A stretch of 64,000 bases of DNA from Rhynchopus euleeides (lineage: Eukaryota; Euglenozoa; Diplonemea; Diplonemida; Diplonemidae). The stretch is taken from NCBI GenBank assembly GCA_963210315.1, contig OY723242.1, forward strand, positions 1,178,001-1,242,000, read 5' to 3'. The translations under genes and the position numbers were made by a program. The notes beneath the pieces are model-generated. The model was not told where the DNA came from. It worked only from the letters and a program-made list of their open reading frames with translations, and made no database searches. Shown piece after piece: positions 51,971 through 62,001 of this stretch. How positions within the stretch are numbered: position 1 is the stretch's first letter; the number at the start of each line of letters is the position of its first letter.

Positions 51971-52600
51971 CACGGTGGGATCTTGTAAATTTTACATGTA
52001 TAACTACAAGTATATACATGTATTATACATGTATAATACATGTATATGCCTGAAATATACATGTAAAATACATGTATATCAAGTAAAAATACAAGTATAA
52101 TACTTGCATGTCAACTATTATACTTGTATTTTTACTTGATATACATGTATTTTACATGTATATTTCAGGCATTTACATGTATTTTACATGTATAATACTT
52201 GTCATGCAAGTATTATACATGTAAAATACTTGCATGACAAGTAAAATACTTGCATGCAAGTAAAATACATGTATTTTACTTGCATGCAAGTATTTTACTT
52301 GTCATGCAAGTATTTTACATGTATAATACTTGCATGACAAGTATTATACATGTAAAATACATGTAAATGCCTGAAATATACATGTAAAATACATGTATAT
52401 CAAGTAAAAATACATGTATAATAGTTGACATGCAAGTATTATACATGTATTTTTACTTGATATACATGTATTTTACATGTATATTTCAGGCATATACATG
52501 TATTATACATGCATAATAGTTGACATGCAAGTATTATACATGTATAATACATGTATTATACTTGTAGTTATACATGTATAATTTACAAGATCCCACCGTG
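51971..52600. repeat. ~630-bp AT-rich palindrome
   Basis: Left edge CACGGTGGGATCTTGTAAAT and right edge ATTTACAAGATCCCACCGTG are exact complements. Between them is sequence made almost only of TACATGTA, TATTATAC, ACTTGCATGCAAGT and TTTTACTTGA blocks, arranged symmetrically around AAAATACATGTATTTT (52262-52277) with one arm ~30 bp longer. It could extrude as a cruciform. No coding content. Confidence 0.85.
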
Positions 52601-52765
52601 TAGGGTAGGGCCCCCCCCCCCCCTCCGGCCCAACGTTAAGTCCGGCCCCAGAATTAGCCAGAGGCCTGCCCCCCCCCCCCCCCGCCGTTATACGGCAGGA
52701 TGCTTCTGCTCTTGCCGTGACCCGTGGAGCCGGGCTACGATCCACACTTTTTTATTCTTTTCTTT

Positions 52766-53015
52766 GGGGGTCTTCGCTACGGGGTGATCGTCAGTGCATT
52801 TTGGTGCATTTCCTGTTGAATTGGCTGAAAACTGACGAAGTTTGTCGAAGTTTGTCGACCAGCGAAGACCCCCTTTTCTTTTTTACCACAACAGGGAACC
52901 TGTCAGTGGGGGTCTTCGCTGGTCGACAAACTTCGACAAACTTCGTCAGTTTTCAGCCAATTCAACAGGAAATGCACCAAAATGCACTGACGATCACCCC
53001 GTAGCGAAGACCCCC
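52766..53015. mobile_element. Inverted pair of 108-bp MITEs
   Basis: Unit 1 (52766-52873) and unit 2 (52908-53015) are reverse complements of each other, with a 34-bp spacer. Each has 13-bp inverted ends GGGGGTCTTCGCT/AGCGAAGACCCCC. Related partial copies lie at 21980-22055, 25056-25144 and 38058-38146. Confidence 0.75.
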
Positions 53016-54176
53016 AGTGTCAAAAAGATAGTAGGCAGCGCTTGGGCAACAAATTCAACCTCCTCATCAGGCTGCGGAGTTGCTTTTGTTTTGCCCGGAT
53101 TTGGCGCACAAACAACAGCCTTATCTTTTTCTTTTCTTCTTTTATCTTTTTTGTTTAACTTCTTTTTACGTCAATACTTTTTCTCCCCCCTACCCCCCTA
53201 CTCTCCCACCCCCCCCCCCCCCCACCCTGCGTCCTCCACTGGGTCTTCTACCCACCTGACGAAAGGCACTCGATACCGGGCTGCCGGAGTCCAGTGGTTC
53301 ACGCACTACTGCACAGTCGTGGGTTGGCAGCCGAAACTGCGTAGTAGATATTCCCCACTACGAAACACACCTGCTTTCCCTTCCCCTTCTTCCCTTCCGC
53401 CATTTATTCGTACAAAAAAACAACGATGCAGGGGCACAAAGTATATGGTGTCAAGGAGAGACTACGTATTACGTACAGACACCTGGTTGTGTTTTAGTGA
53501 TACTGTGTTGCGGTCCAACCACCAAGCCACTGACAGACAACTGCTACACACCCTCCCGTTGTGCATTGATCTGCCTTGTACAACATATCTGGTGTAGTGA
53601 CTACAAAAAGGACTAACATTGCGAGAAGGTGCTGGGAGATTTACTTTTCCATTCCCTCTCGACGATCAAAACCCCCCAGGCCTGGGCGGGGAACGAGCCC
53701 TTTTTCCAGGTTTTTTGGGTCGGGGAACCAGGTTTTTTCTAAGAATTCTTACAAGGGATTTTTTGCTCGCCCCCCCAGAGTTTCCAGGCGCGTTCCCAGG
53801 CGGGACCTTTTCTCTGATTTCTCTCCGCGTCATCATGTGACAGCTCTAGAGTGATGCCCAGTTCTTGAGCCTTGTGCATCGGAGGAACTACAACACGAGT
53901 AAGGACGGTCATCACTTCTGCCATGCTTCTGCTTTTGTCGTGCTCCACCACACCCCCGCCCCTGGCTGAAACATCAACGCCTTCCGGCGCCTCGATAGAT
54001 GCGGGAGAAAGTGGCACGTGGGCCTACCCCACCCCCGGGTCGATGGACCCAGCCCCTCTTTCTGCACCGCATGCAGCAACCGTTCGTCACAGGTGCACCC
54101 CACCCACCACCCGCACCTCGTGGCAGCGCTTTGCACATCACCACAATACCCACACCCTTGCAGGCGAGTGCGTGCC
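53016..54176. other. Spacer with dispersed repeats, upstream of the intact cyclase
   Basis: 53022-53065 (AAAAAGATAGTAGGCAGCGC) recurs at 62215-62250. 53535-53690 recurs at 63575-63725 (ACAACTGCTACACACCCTCC, GTGCTGGGAGA, TCTCGACGATCAAA). From 53956 the sequence belongs to the duplicated cyclase segment. No gene. Confidence 0.5.
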
Positions 54177-56534
54177 ATGGGGTGTCAGTTCAACCTTCCC
54201 GTGCTCGGGGTGATCCTGGTTGCGACCCTTGTCAGCACTATCTCATCTATGGCAGGCGGGCTGATCCTCTACTTCCAGGGGCTGGACTCGCTGGAGGACT
54301 CGATGGCGGAGACAAGTGCCAGCGAGCTGGAGGGTATCACCAGCGAGGTGTCCGTCGTGCTGTACGGGGTGCAGGACTCGGCACTGGCCATGAAGAAGTT
54401 CTTGTACTCAGCAGAGCCCATCAGCACCGACAACTCCAGTGACTGGGCGAGGGCGTTCCGGATGTTTGTCCATGCACATCTCCCGAAGCAGGGAAATACT
54501 GTGGCACTTGTGACGCACAACCCAAACAACAGATCTATGTTTGCTGCTTCCGGATGGGTAGAGTGGCAAGGCGACGGTTCATACCAGGAGTTGTTCAGCA
54601 CGTACAACGACAACCTTTCTCCGGAGGAGTTTTGGTTGAACCAAGACGGTGATGTAGAGTACCTGGGGATGGCGACATATTTACTGAATGTGACGACGGG
54701 GTCCATCGGGGAGTTCCAGTACTCCTGGGATGCGAAGATTGACTACATCGACTTGCTCCGTGATGTGGATATCGATGACGTGGAGGCAGGCAAGGTCGGG
54801 GTGTACAACCTGTCTATTGATGAAATGGATGAATGGTATATGAGTTCCCCACTCGTGCCAGGTTCCATTCTGACCCATTGGTTTCCACCACTTTCGTGGT
54901 TCAACGTCGACGGGAGTGTGAGCACATACACCGAACTGGAATCTGTGTTTCGTCCACCACCACCACCACACCCGTGGAGCTCGTACAAAGCTGTGGTCGT
55001 GCACGCAGGGTTTGGATTCAAAGATATGCAGCCACCTTTCGACGACTACCGCATGCGCCACACGGACACAACAGTGTTGCTGGTGCGCCGAAAGACGGGC
55101 ATGATATTCGCATCGACGGAAGGTGGGATGGCGGGTGACTGGTGCAGTAACATCGACATCTCCACCGAATTAAGTACCTGCACACGCACATTGGCGAATT
55201 TTTCACTTGCGGTACAGGAAGGCTACCTGGCCGTGGCGGGAAAACCCTTCGACGAGTTCATGAAAATGACGCTGGACGGGGAGGAGTACTTCATACGGCG
55301 TGCGGATTTCCCCTTCTTCGAACTGGAGCTCGTGTGGCTGCGCCCCACATCATCTGTGCAGGGCAAGGTGCAGGAGGCCCTGGTGCTTCTGATCATCTTC
55401 ACCTTGCTTGTCCTGGCATTCGATGTGACGGTGTCGCTGCTCGAGGTGGTCTTCATCGCCCAGCCGCTGCGGCACTTGGCAAGCGGCATCGCTGCTCTCG
55501 GGGATATGGACACAGAGGCGGCATCACACCAGGTGGCACAGTACCAGTCGAAGTGCATGATGGTGTCGGAGATGCGGCGCTTGATGGCCGGGATGAGAAA
55601 GACTACGGACCGCCTCGAGGAGTACAGAGCCTACATCCCTGAGTCGCTGCGTGCCGACCGAGACGACGAGGAGGAGAGCAGCGAGTCTGGATCAGTGGCG
55701 GAGAGAAGCGTTTCTGACATAAGCGTGAGTTCTTCGCACAGGTCGACGTCCCAGCGCGAGAAGGCCACGCAAAGTCTGGCCATCGGACTCCAGAACCGCC
55801 CTATTGCGCTGCTGGCTACCAACGTGGTGGGGTGGTGGCGGGGTGTGCAAGACGAACCCGACTCTAGTCTGCTCGCCAAGCACACAGACATGATGGAGGG
55901 CACCCTCGGTGTGTTCAGCCAGCACGGAGGGGTGGTCGACAGCTTCTCCGGTGACCGCTTCCTGGTGGGGTGGAACACGGTGAAGGCGAAATCAGGGTGT
56001 GTTGTGGCTGCCGTAAAATGTGCGTTCCTTCTGAAGCAAGAGCTTCCAGAACTTACCCTGTCCTGTGCTGTGACATCTGGCAAGGCACGTGTCGGCAACA
56101 TGGGGACGAAGCTGATGCGGCGCTTCTCCGTCATGTCGCCCCTCGTGCCGTGGGTGGTGCAGCTGGAAGCCTTCAACAAGGAGCGTGGGTATGTGTGCAC
56201 CACAGATGACTTCAGCAGCGGTCGGCTCGATGGGCACTTCGAATCCCTTGTGGTCGACGCATTAGCATCAGACAAGATGGCACAGGGCAAGCCTGTGCCT
56301 CTGCTGCAAGTCCTTCGCAAGCTGGCTGTTTGCGAGGACGAGTGGATGTACCAGCTGGAGGAGTCTGAGAAGAACAGCGGCACCCTCGCCAGCAACACCT
56401 TCTCCCGCGCTGTGATCAGCGGCAATTGGGACGTTGAGGCGTGCAGTGCTGCTCCAGCAGAGCTGATCGCCGCTTGCAAGAAGCGCTGCTTCATCCCGCT
56501 CGAAGTGCGTGGCCCGTGCAGACTATCTGGCTAA
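54177..56534 (+). CDS. Membrane receptor with HAMP-like linker and class III cyclase-type domain (intact copy)
   Basis: 785 residues from ATG 54177 (MGCQFNLPVLGVIL); an in-frame upstream ATG at 54018 is rejected because the decayed copy shows no conserved start there and the sequence is low-complexity. One membrane segment at ~8-30, an ectodomain ~31-390 (Cache-like size, with WSSYKAVVV and LVRRKTG blocks), a second membrane segment ~396-425, then a HAMP-like helix pair (AQPLRHLASGIAALGDMDTE) and a linker. Cyclase-type domain ~540-690: the first metal Asp is replaced by Asn (LLATNVVGWW), the second Asp is kept (FSGDRFLVGW), and the substrate loop is altered (NMGTKLMRRFSVMSP in place of G(D/N)AVN). 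Catalysis is doubtful; a regulatory or pseudo-cyclase receptor is likely. Plasma membrane. Confidence 0.7.
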   Translation: MGCQFNLPVLGVILVATLVSTISSMAGGLILYFQGLDSLEDSMAETSASELEGITSEVSVVLYGVQDSALAMKKFLYSAEPISTDNSSDWARAFRMFVHAHLPKQGNTVALVTHNPNNRSMFAASGWVEWQGDGSYQELFSTYNDNLSPEEFWLNQDGDVEYLGMATYLLNVTTGSIGEFQYSWDAKIDYIDLLRDVDIDDVEAGKVGVYNLSIDEMDEWYMSSPLVPGSILTHWFPPLSWFNVDGSVSTYTELESVFRPPPPPHPWSSYKAVVVHAGFGFKDMQPPFDDYRMRHTDTTVLLVRRKTGMIFASTEGGMAGDWCSNIDISTELSTCTRTLANFSLAVQEGYLAVAGKPFDEFMKMTLDGEEYFIRRADFPFFELELVWLRPTSSVQGKVQEALVLLIIFTLLVLAFDVTVSLLEVVFIAQPLRHLASGIAALGDMDTEAASHQVAQYQSKCMMVSEMRRLMAGMRKTTDRLEEYRAYIPESLRADRDDEEESSESGSVAERSVSDISVSSSHRSTSQREKATQSLAIGLQNRPIALLATNVVGWWRGVQDEPDSSLLAKHTDMMEGTLGVFSQHGGVVDSFSGDRFLVGWNTVKAKSGCVVAAVKCAFLLKQELPELTLSCAVTSGKARVGNMGTKLMRRFSVMSPLVPWVVQLEAFNKERGYVCTTDDFSSGRLDGHFESLVVDALASDKMAQGKPVPLLQVLRKLAVCEDEWMYQLEESEKNSGTLASNTFSRAVISGNWDVEACSAAPAELIAACKKRCFIPLEVRGPCRLSG

Positions 56535-57459
56535 TCCCGACAGTGCTACCTGACAGCGGCGGATCTCCCCCGATCTCCCCCATCACTTTTGTGTGCACGG
56601 GGTGTCATGCATCATCCCCCACCCTCCTCGGACACCGTCGACCCGCACCTGTGCGTCCGTCGCCCTGCCGGACAGTCGCCCGCAACACAACAAGTTGTGG
56701 TTTCTTTTGCCTTTTTTGTTGTTTTTGCAGCATTTTATGCTGTCGGGTGAGCTTCCGCCCCATGGGGGAATACTTCCATTTCTTCTTTTTCTTTCAAGGG
56801 GAGACGTCCTCGCAGTGGCTGTTTGGCCTGACGGGATTCCCCGCCTGCGCTGCCCACCCATCCCGCCCCCGTCCCCTTCCCACATTATTTCTTTTCCTCT
56901 TTACCTCCTCGCAGTGACTGTTTGGCCTCACTTTCCACAGGCCGCCAGGCGCGTCAGCGTCGGCGACCGCCCGCCCCCAGTCTGAGAGGCATCAGCCGTA
57001 ACTCGGTGGAGGCGGGCACAAAACAGAAGGGAGAGTCGTCACTGTGCATATCAGCACGGTCCCGCCCTCTGTGCCAGACCAACACACCAAAGGAAAAGAG
57101 GAAGAGGCGACGTAAGGCAATGCCTCCGTGCGGCCAGAAGAACGAAATAGCGACCCCTGGTGTAGCAGAAAAGAGGGTTTTTGACTACGAACGTACTCCG
57201 AAATACGGGGGTCCTGGTGTAGCAGAAGCCCCCATATTTCGTAGTACGTTGAACGTCGTTCGTAGTTAAAAACCCCTTGGGGGTGTCGGTTTTATGTACC
57301 CTTTTGGGGCTCTTGGGAAACCTGATTTGGTTGTGGCTCTTCAGCCACCAGGAGGGACACAGTGTGAATCAGGCACCTGTGCCTGCCTCATATGACATCC
57401 CCCAGTTTCGGAAGCTTTGCTTTTCCACATGACCTTTCCTCTCTATGGTAACTTCCGGG
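56535..57459. other. Spacer made of repeats found elsewhere in the window
   Basis: 56700-56860 matches 20060-20260; 56945-57155 is an inverted match to 34870-35095. 57166-57260 holds the unoccupied site of the element at 58247 (GACTACGAACGTAC then TCCGAAATACGGG) and an inverted partner (GTAGTACGTTGAACG). No gene. Confidence 0.55.
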
Positions 57460-57780
57460 TTAGTTGGCTGGGGAAGTCCTGTCGTTCTCGGTGAGTCCAT
57501 GCTGAAGGTATATCCGTCCGCAAGGGCATTCATCCCGTACGCGCGTGGGGCGCACCCCAATCCCCCCTGTCGTACAGCAGCAGAACCCCCGCACAGACGG
57601 CAAGCCGCCGTGCGCAGGGGACAAGGCCATGTCGGACACCCCTGTGGGGTCGTGGAGGGCACACTGTGCAGTCGTTGTATCCCAGATGCTGACGCCTCCA
57701 GATCGGCGACCAACGGCACAGAGTCGCCGTGACCCATGGCTGCCTGAAGGTGGCTCCACTCCTTCAACACAACCTGGCAC
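57460..57780 (-). pseudogene. Possible WD40-repeat gene fragment
   Basis: The minus-strand frame reads LCAVGRRSGGVSIWDTTTAQ followed by CALHDPTGVSDMALSPAHGG, which has the GxVxIWD and VxxxALSP pattern of WD40 repeats. Only about one and a half repeats are present, with no clear start, so it is a relic or an exon. The evidence is one motif. Confidence 0.35.
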
Positions 57781-57860
57781 AAGGGGGGTACGATCGGGTG
57801 AAGTTGCGGGCCTCTGTGGAAGCGCAGAGATTGACCCATTGGAGGGTACTCCAAGAGCAC

Positions 57861-58714
57861 TTATGGATCCGTGTGCATCATGGTGGGGTCATTTTGGTGG
57901 TGCCAAACTTCACCCATGAAGTACAGATCTGGTTCAGGCACTTTTGCAGGTGACTAGGAGGCAGCTCGCCGCCCCACACCACCCCACCCACCCAGCGGGA
58001 CCCCCCTCACGGATTTTCCAAAACCCCGTTCTTTTGAACGTTTGGGATCTGTGCGGATCGTGGTGGGGTCATTTTGGCCATGGGGTGCCTGTCTCCACCA
58101 CTGACTGGGGGTCACCATATGGGCCCAAATCTTGCAGGGTTGCGTTGCGTCAAAACCTTGCGACCGCTGCCTCCAGACCCACCAGTGTTGCCGCGGTTTG
58201 GTGGACTTGGTGTAGCAGAAAAGAGGGTTTCTGACTACGAACGTACCTACCCCCCCCCCCTTGTAATTGTCCGCCCCATTTTGGCATTTTTGGCCGAGGC
58301 GGACAATTACTACTGGGGGGGGCTAAATAGAAGGGGGGGGTCAAATACAAGGGGGGGGGCCTATTAGAAGGGGGGGGTCTGAAAATTCGAAATCCATAAA
58401 ATTTTTCGCCGAATACAAGGGGGGGGGGCTTGTATTCGGCGGAAGCCGAATTTCAGCCAAATTTCAAATTTTCAGCCTGTTTTTCCAGTCATAACAGGCA
58501 CCACATGGTCAAAATGACCCCACTGCGGTCCGCACGGAATCCAAACATTCAAAGGAACGGGGTTTTGGACACCAGTGTGGGGGTCCTCGCAGGTTGCTGA
58601 CTCCCGGGAATATCCTCCCATTATCAGGACCCAAACCAGACCCACATTTCATGTGTGATACTTGGCACCTCCACCCACAAAATGACCCCACCACGATCCG
58701 CACGGATTCCGAAT
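57861..58714. repeat. Dispersed motif GCGGATCGTGGTGGGGTCA in both orientations
   Basis: Copies at about 57863-57898 and 58048-58080 (plus), 58512-58545 and 58680-58712 (minus), and one outlier at 6472-6512. Each sits next to sequence like GGAATCC or TTTGG. The last two lie inside the element at 58247-59235. Confidence 0.6.
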
Positions 58715-59235
58715 AGTGCAATGGAAGGCGAAAATCGCGATTCCACGAGGTCACCTGGGGCAAAATTCACCAAAATTTGGAAAATTCGGCTTCCGCCGAA
58801 TACAAGCCCCCCCCCCTTGTATTTGACCCCCCCCCTTCTATTTGGCCACCCACTGCAAAAATTGCCTAAAATTTTGGGCCCCCAAAAACCCCCAAAAAAA
58901 CTCGATCCTACGCCGAATACAAGGGGGGGGGGCTTCTATTTAGCCCCCCCCAGTAGGTCAGGCGGACAATTACAAGGGATTAGCCTGTACCACTGGCTGC
59001 AGCGTGCACACAACACAACAGAGGCACATTCCATAGTGTCTGTGCGCTCTGTGTGGCCAGGGCTCTCGCTACTCCCCCAGGGGGTGATAGGGGTGAGTAG
59101 CGAGGGGTGATTAAGAGACCCTTGTCACGCAGGCCAACCACTCGCACTGCAGGCCTTAGTACCCAGTATAACCCTTGTAATTGTCCGCCCCCCGAGGAGG
59201 CCCCGAGGCGGACAATTACAAGGGGGGGGGGGTAG
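58247..59235. mobile_element. 989-bp TIR element with GTAC target duplication
   Basis: Perfect 29-bp inverted ends: CTA, 11 C, then TTGTAATTGTCCGCC on the left (58247-58275) and the complement on the right (59207-59235). Flanked by GTAC at 58243-58246 and 59236-59239. The unoccupied site is at 57166-57212, with the same left flank (TGTAGCAGAAAAGAGGGTTT, GACTACGAACGTAC) and right flank (CGAAATACGGG against CGAAATATGGG). Internal C/G-tract units (GGGGGGGGTCAAATACAAG, CTTGTATTTGACCCCC) are arranged as inverted pairs. No gene. The superfamily is unassigned; Sola elements also duplicate 4 bp. Confidence 0.8.
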
Positions 59236-60477
59236 GTACTACGAAATATGGGTGTGGGGTGTGGGTTTTTTGCCCTGATTTTGTGCGATTTTGTTTGCCC
59301 ATTTTCACCTTGGTGAGCAACCGTTTTCCCCTTGGAAATGGCTCTGTGATGCTTCCTGGGACCCCACTGGGAGGGAATGTGGAACCGCAGTGCATGCTGT
59401 ATGTGGGGCGGGAAGTAGACAATAGGGGTGTTCTCGCGATCGACGAAAAATTGCTCGGCTCTTCTCTTACACTTACACAACACCCCATTCGCCCTCCCTT
59501 GGGTGTTCTCGCGATCGACGAATACCCTTCGGCCCTTCTCTTTGTTTCTATTCCAGATTTGCACTAATACACGGTTTCCTCACTCTCGACGATCAAACCC
59601 CCCGTCTTTCCACCCTTCTACTTACCGCACCCCACCCCACCCCAGTCTTTCAGAGCCCTCCTGGTAGTTGCGCCCCAACTAATGGCTTGCTTTGGGTCAG
59701 GCGCAGTGTCACACTTCTGTGGTGATGATGTGATCCTTGCAAGTCACGGAAGAGAACGAAGAATTTGGGTACAAGTGGTGCGGCCCCCGCCACCACGCCA
59801 GCAACAAATTGCACGAGGGACGAAGGGGTGTTTTTCCAGAGAACTGGTTGTTTTGATATGTGGCGTGCTGCCACAGCCTCTCCATCACTCCACCTCTCCT
59901 CAAGCTCGACAGTTTCTTGGCATCGCTTTGTATTGCAGCCACAAAGTAAAACTTGCCTTGTTGTAACTTGTTGCTGTGGCTATCCTTACAGAGACACCGC
60001 CGAAAGAAACCTGAACAAGCAGAGTCTTTTGTGTAACCTCGTGCAATGAAGGAGGAAGTGGGCCACAAGGTAAGCAGGACCGAATATTGTCAAGTAGATA
60101 TTAGGAAGTGCCGCATTGCAGATTCACATCACCTCATCCCAGGAGGTGTGTGTGTGTTTCACAACAACCTCTACCCATTTCTCATACCCGTTTCGGGTGA
60201 CGTGTCTCCTGTGCTCATTTCTTTCTTGAGGGCTCAGCCACACCGGGTTTCCTTTCTTATTTCTCCACGAATGATCCTGCTGGGATACCATAAGCTGTAT
60301 TCTGGCCCAAAGATCTTCCAGGTGAATACCTCTGTTCCAGAAGGTCCAAAGTTATACTGTGCGTTCGACTTTCTGCTTGTGCTCGACAGTTTCTGACAAA
60401 GTTCGACGGTTTTCACCTTCCCGAAGTCGCAAGAGGAAATACCCACCGAGGGGCACCTTCCTGTGGTTACTACAGGA
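59236..60477. other. Spacer with one segmental repeat
   Basis: 59500-59525 and 59430-59450 both carry GTGTTCTCGCGATCGACGAA. 59598-59858 is the partner of 47018-47275. 59565-59597 (CTCTCGACGATCAAACCCCC) resembles 53660-53690 and 63705-63725. No gene supported. Confidence 0.5.
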
Positions 60478-62001
60478 TACCTAGGGTACCCCGGGAGAAT
60501 GTCACCCCCTGGGTGACCCTGGGGAATGTCACCCCCCCCCCAGCCTCCAGGGGGGGGGGTGACATTCTCCAACGGTAGGCCTATATGATGGGGGGGGTGA
60601 CATTCTCCAACGGTACTTGCCTTTCGGGAAGAGGGGGTTTTTTCACTGGGGGTGCTGGGTGACGTTGCTGTGCGAAGCCTTGCGTTTCCCGCATTAACTG
60701 GGCAAACGAGCCTCCTGTGTCCCTCACAACCCGAAGAGGGGGGTGCCGTGTCGTATGGGGAATCCTCTGAACGATGTGCGGGGGTGATTGGCCCATGCAG
60801 GGCTGGCGCCGCATTGAAGCTTTGTCGCCACACACACGCTGTCACATATCGGCACGAACACACAAACGCACGTGCACACAACACACGCACGCACACATCA
60901 CCATTAGACGGTGGACCGTCAGGCTGGGGTCGATGCAACAAAAATTATTGTCCTCAGAAGGGCCACTAGACCCCAAAATGGGTCCCATATGGGTCCTGGG
61001 GGGTCTGAGACCCTGTCGCACCCTCGCCAAATGCGTTTTTGCGTGTTTTTGCCCTTTGGCTGTACTGGACATAGCGTTTTTAGGCGGTTACCTACCACCC
61101 CCCGTGTATATGTCACCCCCCCCAGGTGCAAAAATCGGGAGGGGGGTGACATGAACACACCTTTTAGGGGGTGACATATACACGGGGGGTGGTAGGTTAG
61201 TGTATGTCACCCCCCGCCAGGGCCGCCTGGGGGTGACATAAACACACCCCTTTTAGGGGGTGACATATACACGGGGGGTGGTAGGTACATGCCGTATTGA
61301 GGTGGTTACACCCGGTTACACGTAGGGAAATGTCAGTTGAATGTCAAAGGTCAGTTGAACGGGAAGTGCTCAGGCATGTCTGCATTGTCAAATTTGAGGC
61401 TGATTGGGAGCCACAAATGACTGGATTGACGGGGTCGACGGAATCTACAGTTGAGATACGGGCCAGTCTCTCAAAGGAAGAGGAAACCAGATCTGATTGC
61501 TCTCGCCGATGAGCAAGGCGTTATGCAGGACGCAGTTCATGTACCAGAACTACGGACGGAGGACCTCCTCCTGAGGGCCATCCGGCGCCGCTGGCAGTCC
61601 CTGGGGGTGATACAAAGGGCAACAGCGGAAGTAAGCAGACCGCACTAATAGCCTCAGGTACAAGTTCTGTCCCAAAAAATTGGTCGCTAAAAACGGCATC
61701 GTCGGGGGCATACCACCACCTGGGAGTGAGTTGAGTTTCCGGAGCATATTGGGCACTTTCTGCCAGCAGAATCACCCGACCCCCAGCCCCAAGTGCTCGC
61801 CAGCCTGGCACTATTGATCACGCTGCCACCTTGGGCGTCACCGCATGTCGCCACATGTCGCCACACTCACCACAGGTCACCAGACACCATGCCACGTCGC
61901 CCACAACACCCTATATACGGTGTGCCATGGAAGAATGTCACCCCCCCCCCCGGGCTTGGGCCCTCGGGGGGGGGTGACATTCTCCCGGGGTACCCTAGGT
62001 A
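60478..62001. repeat. Inverted ~32-bp ends around 1.5 kb
   Basis: TACCTAGGGTACCCCGGGAG (from 60478) followed by AATGTCACCCCC matches the complement at 61970-62001. Further partial ends (GGTGACATTCTCCAACGGTA) lie at about 60558-60580 and 60595-60617. Possibly a TIR element; no target duplication could be read. The inside includes the GTGACAT repeat at 61092. Confidence 0.5.
61092..61287. repeat. Uninterrupted copy of the GTGACAT hairpin repeat
   Basis: Inverted ends CTACCACCCCCCGTGTATAT and ATATACACGGGGGGTGGTAG (second copy at 61181-61195 in part, final at 61266-61284). This copy is the unoccupied reference for the hAT-like and recombinase insertions at 2160 and 2905. A near-duplicate of the central block makes it a one-and-a-half-unit tandem. 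Confidence 0.7.

Larger units (their letters stand above)
48181..52668. mobile_element. 4.5-kb structure bounded by inverted ends and holding a telomere-like array
   Basis: Inverted ends of ~45 bp: CAGGCCTCTGGCTAATTC (48181-48198) against GAATTAGCCAGAGGCCTG (52651-52668), with AACGTTAAG further in on both sides. The first 15 bases match the ends of the Mutator-like family at 47327/62780 at 12 of 15 positions. Both outer flanks are C tracts, so a 9-bp C duplication is possible but cannot be proven. Contents in order: telomere-like array, GGTACCC satellite, ~1.1 kb of unassigned sequence, second GGTACCC satellite, AT-rich palindrome. Confidence 0.55.

Noticed and set aside
54018-54176. Upstream start of the intact cyclase (adds 53 residues)
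   Set aside because: Low-complexity Pro/His-rich sequence; the conserved hydrophobic N-terminus starts at the ATG at 54177 in both copies.
57060-57160. Conserved Lys/Arg-rich peptide shared with 25.5, 34.9 and 38.5 kb (KRKRRRKAMPPCG)
   Set aside because: Found only in repeat copies with otherwise unrelated frames; best read as DNA-level duplication, not a gene.
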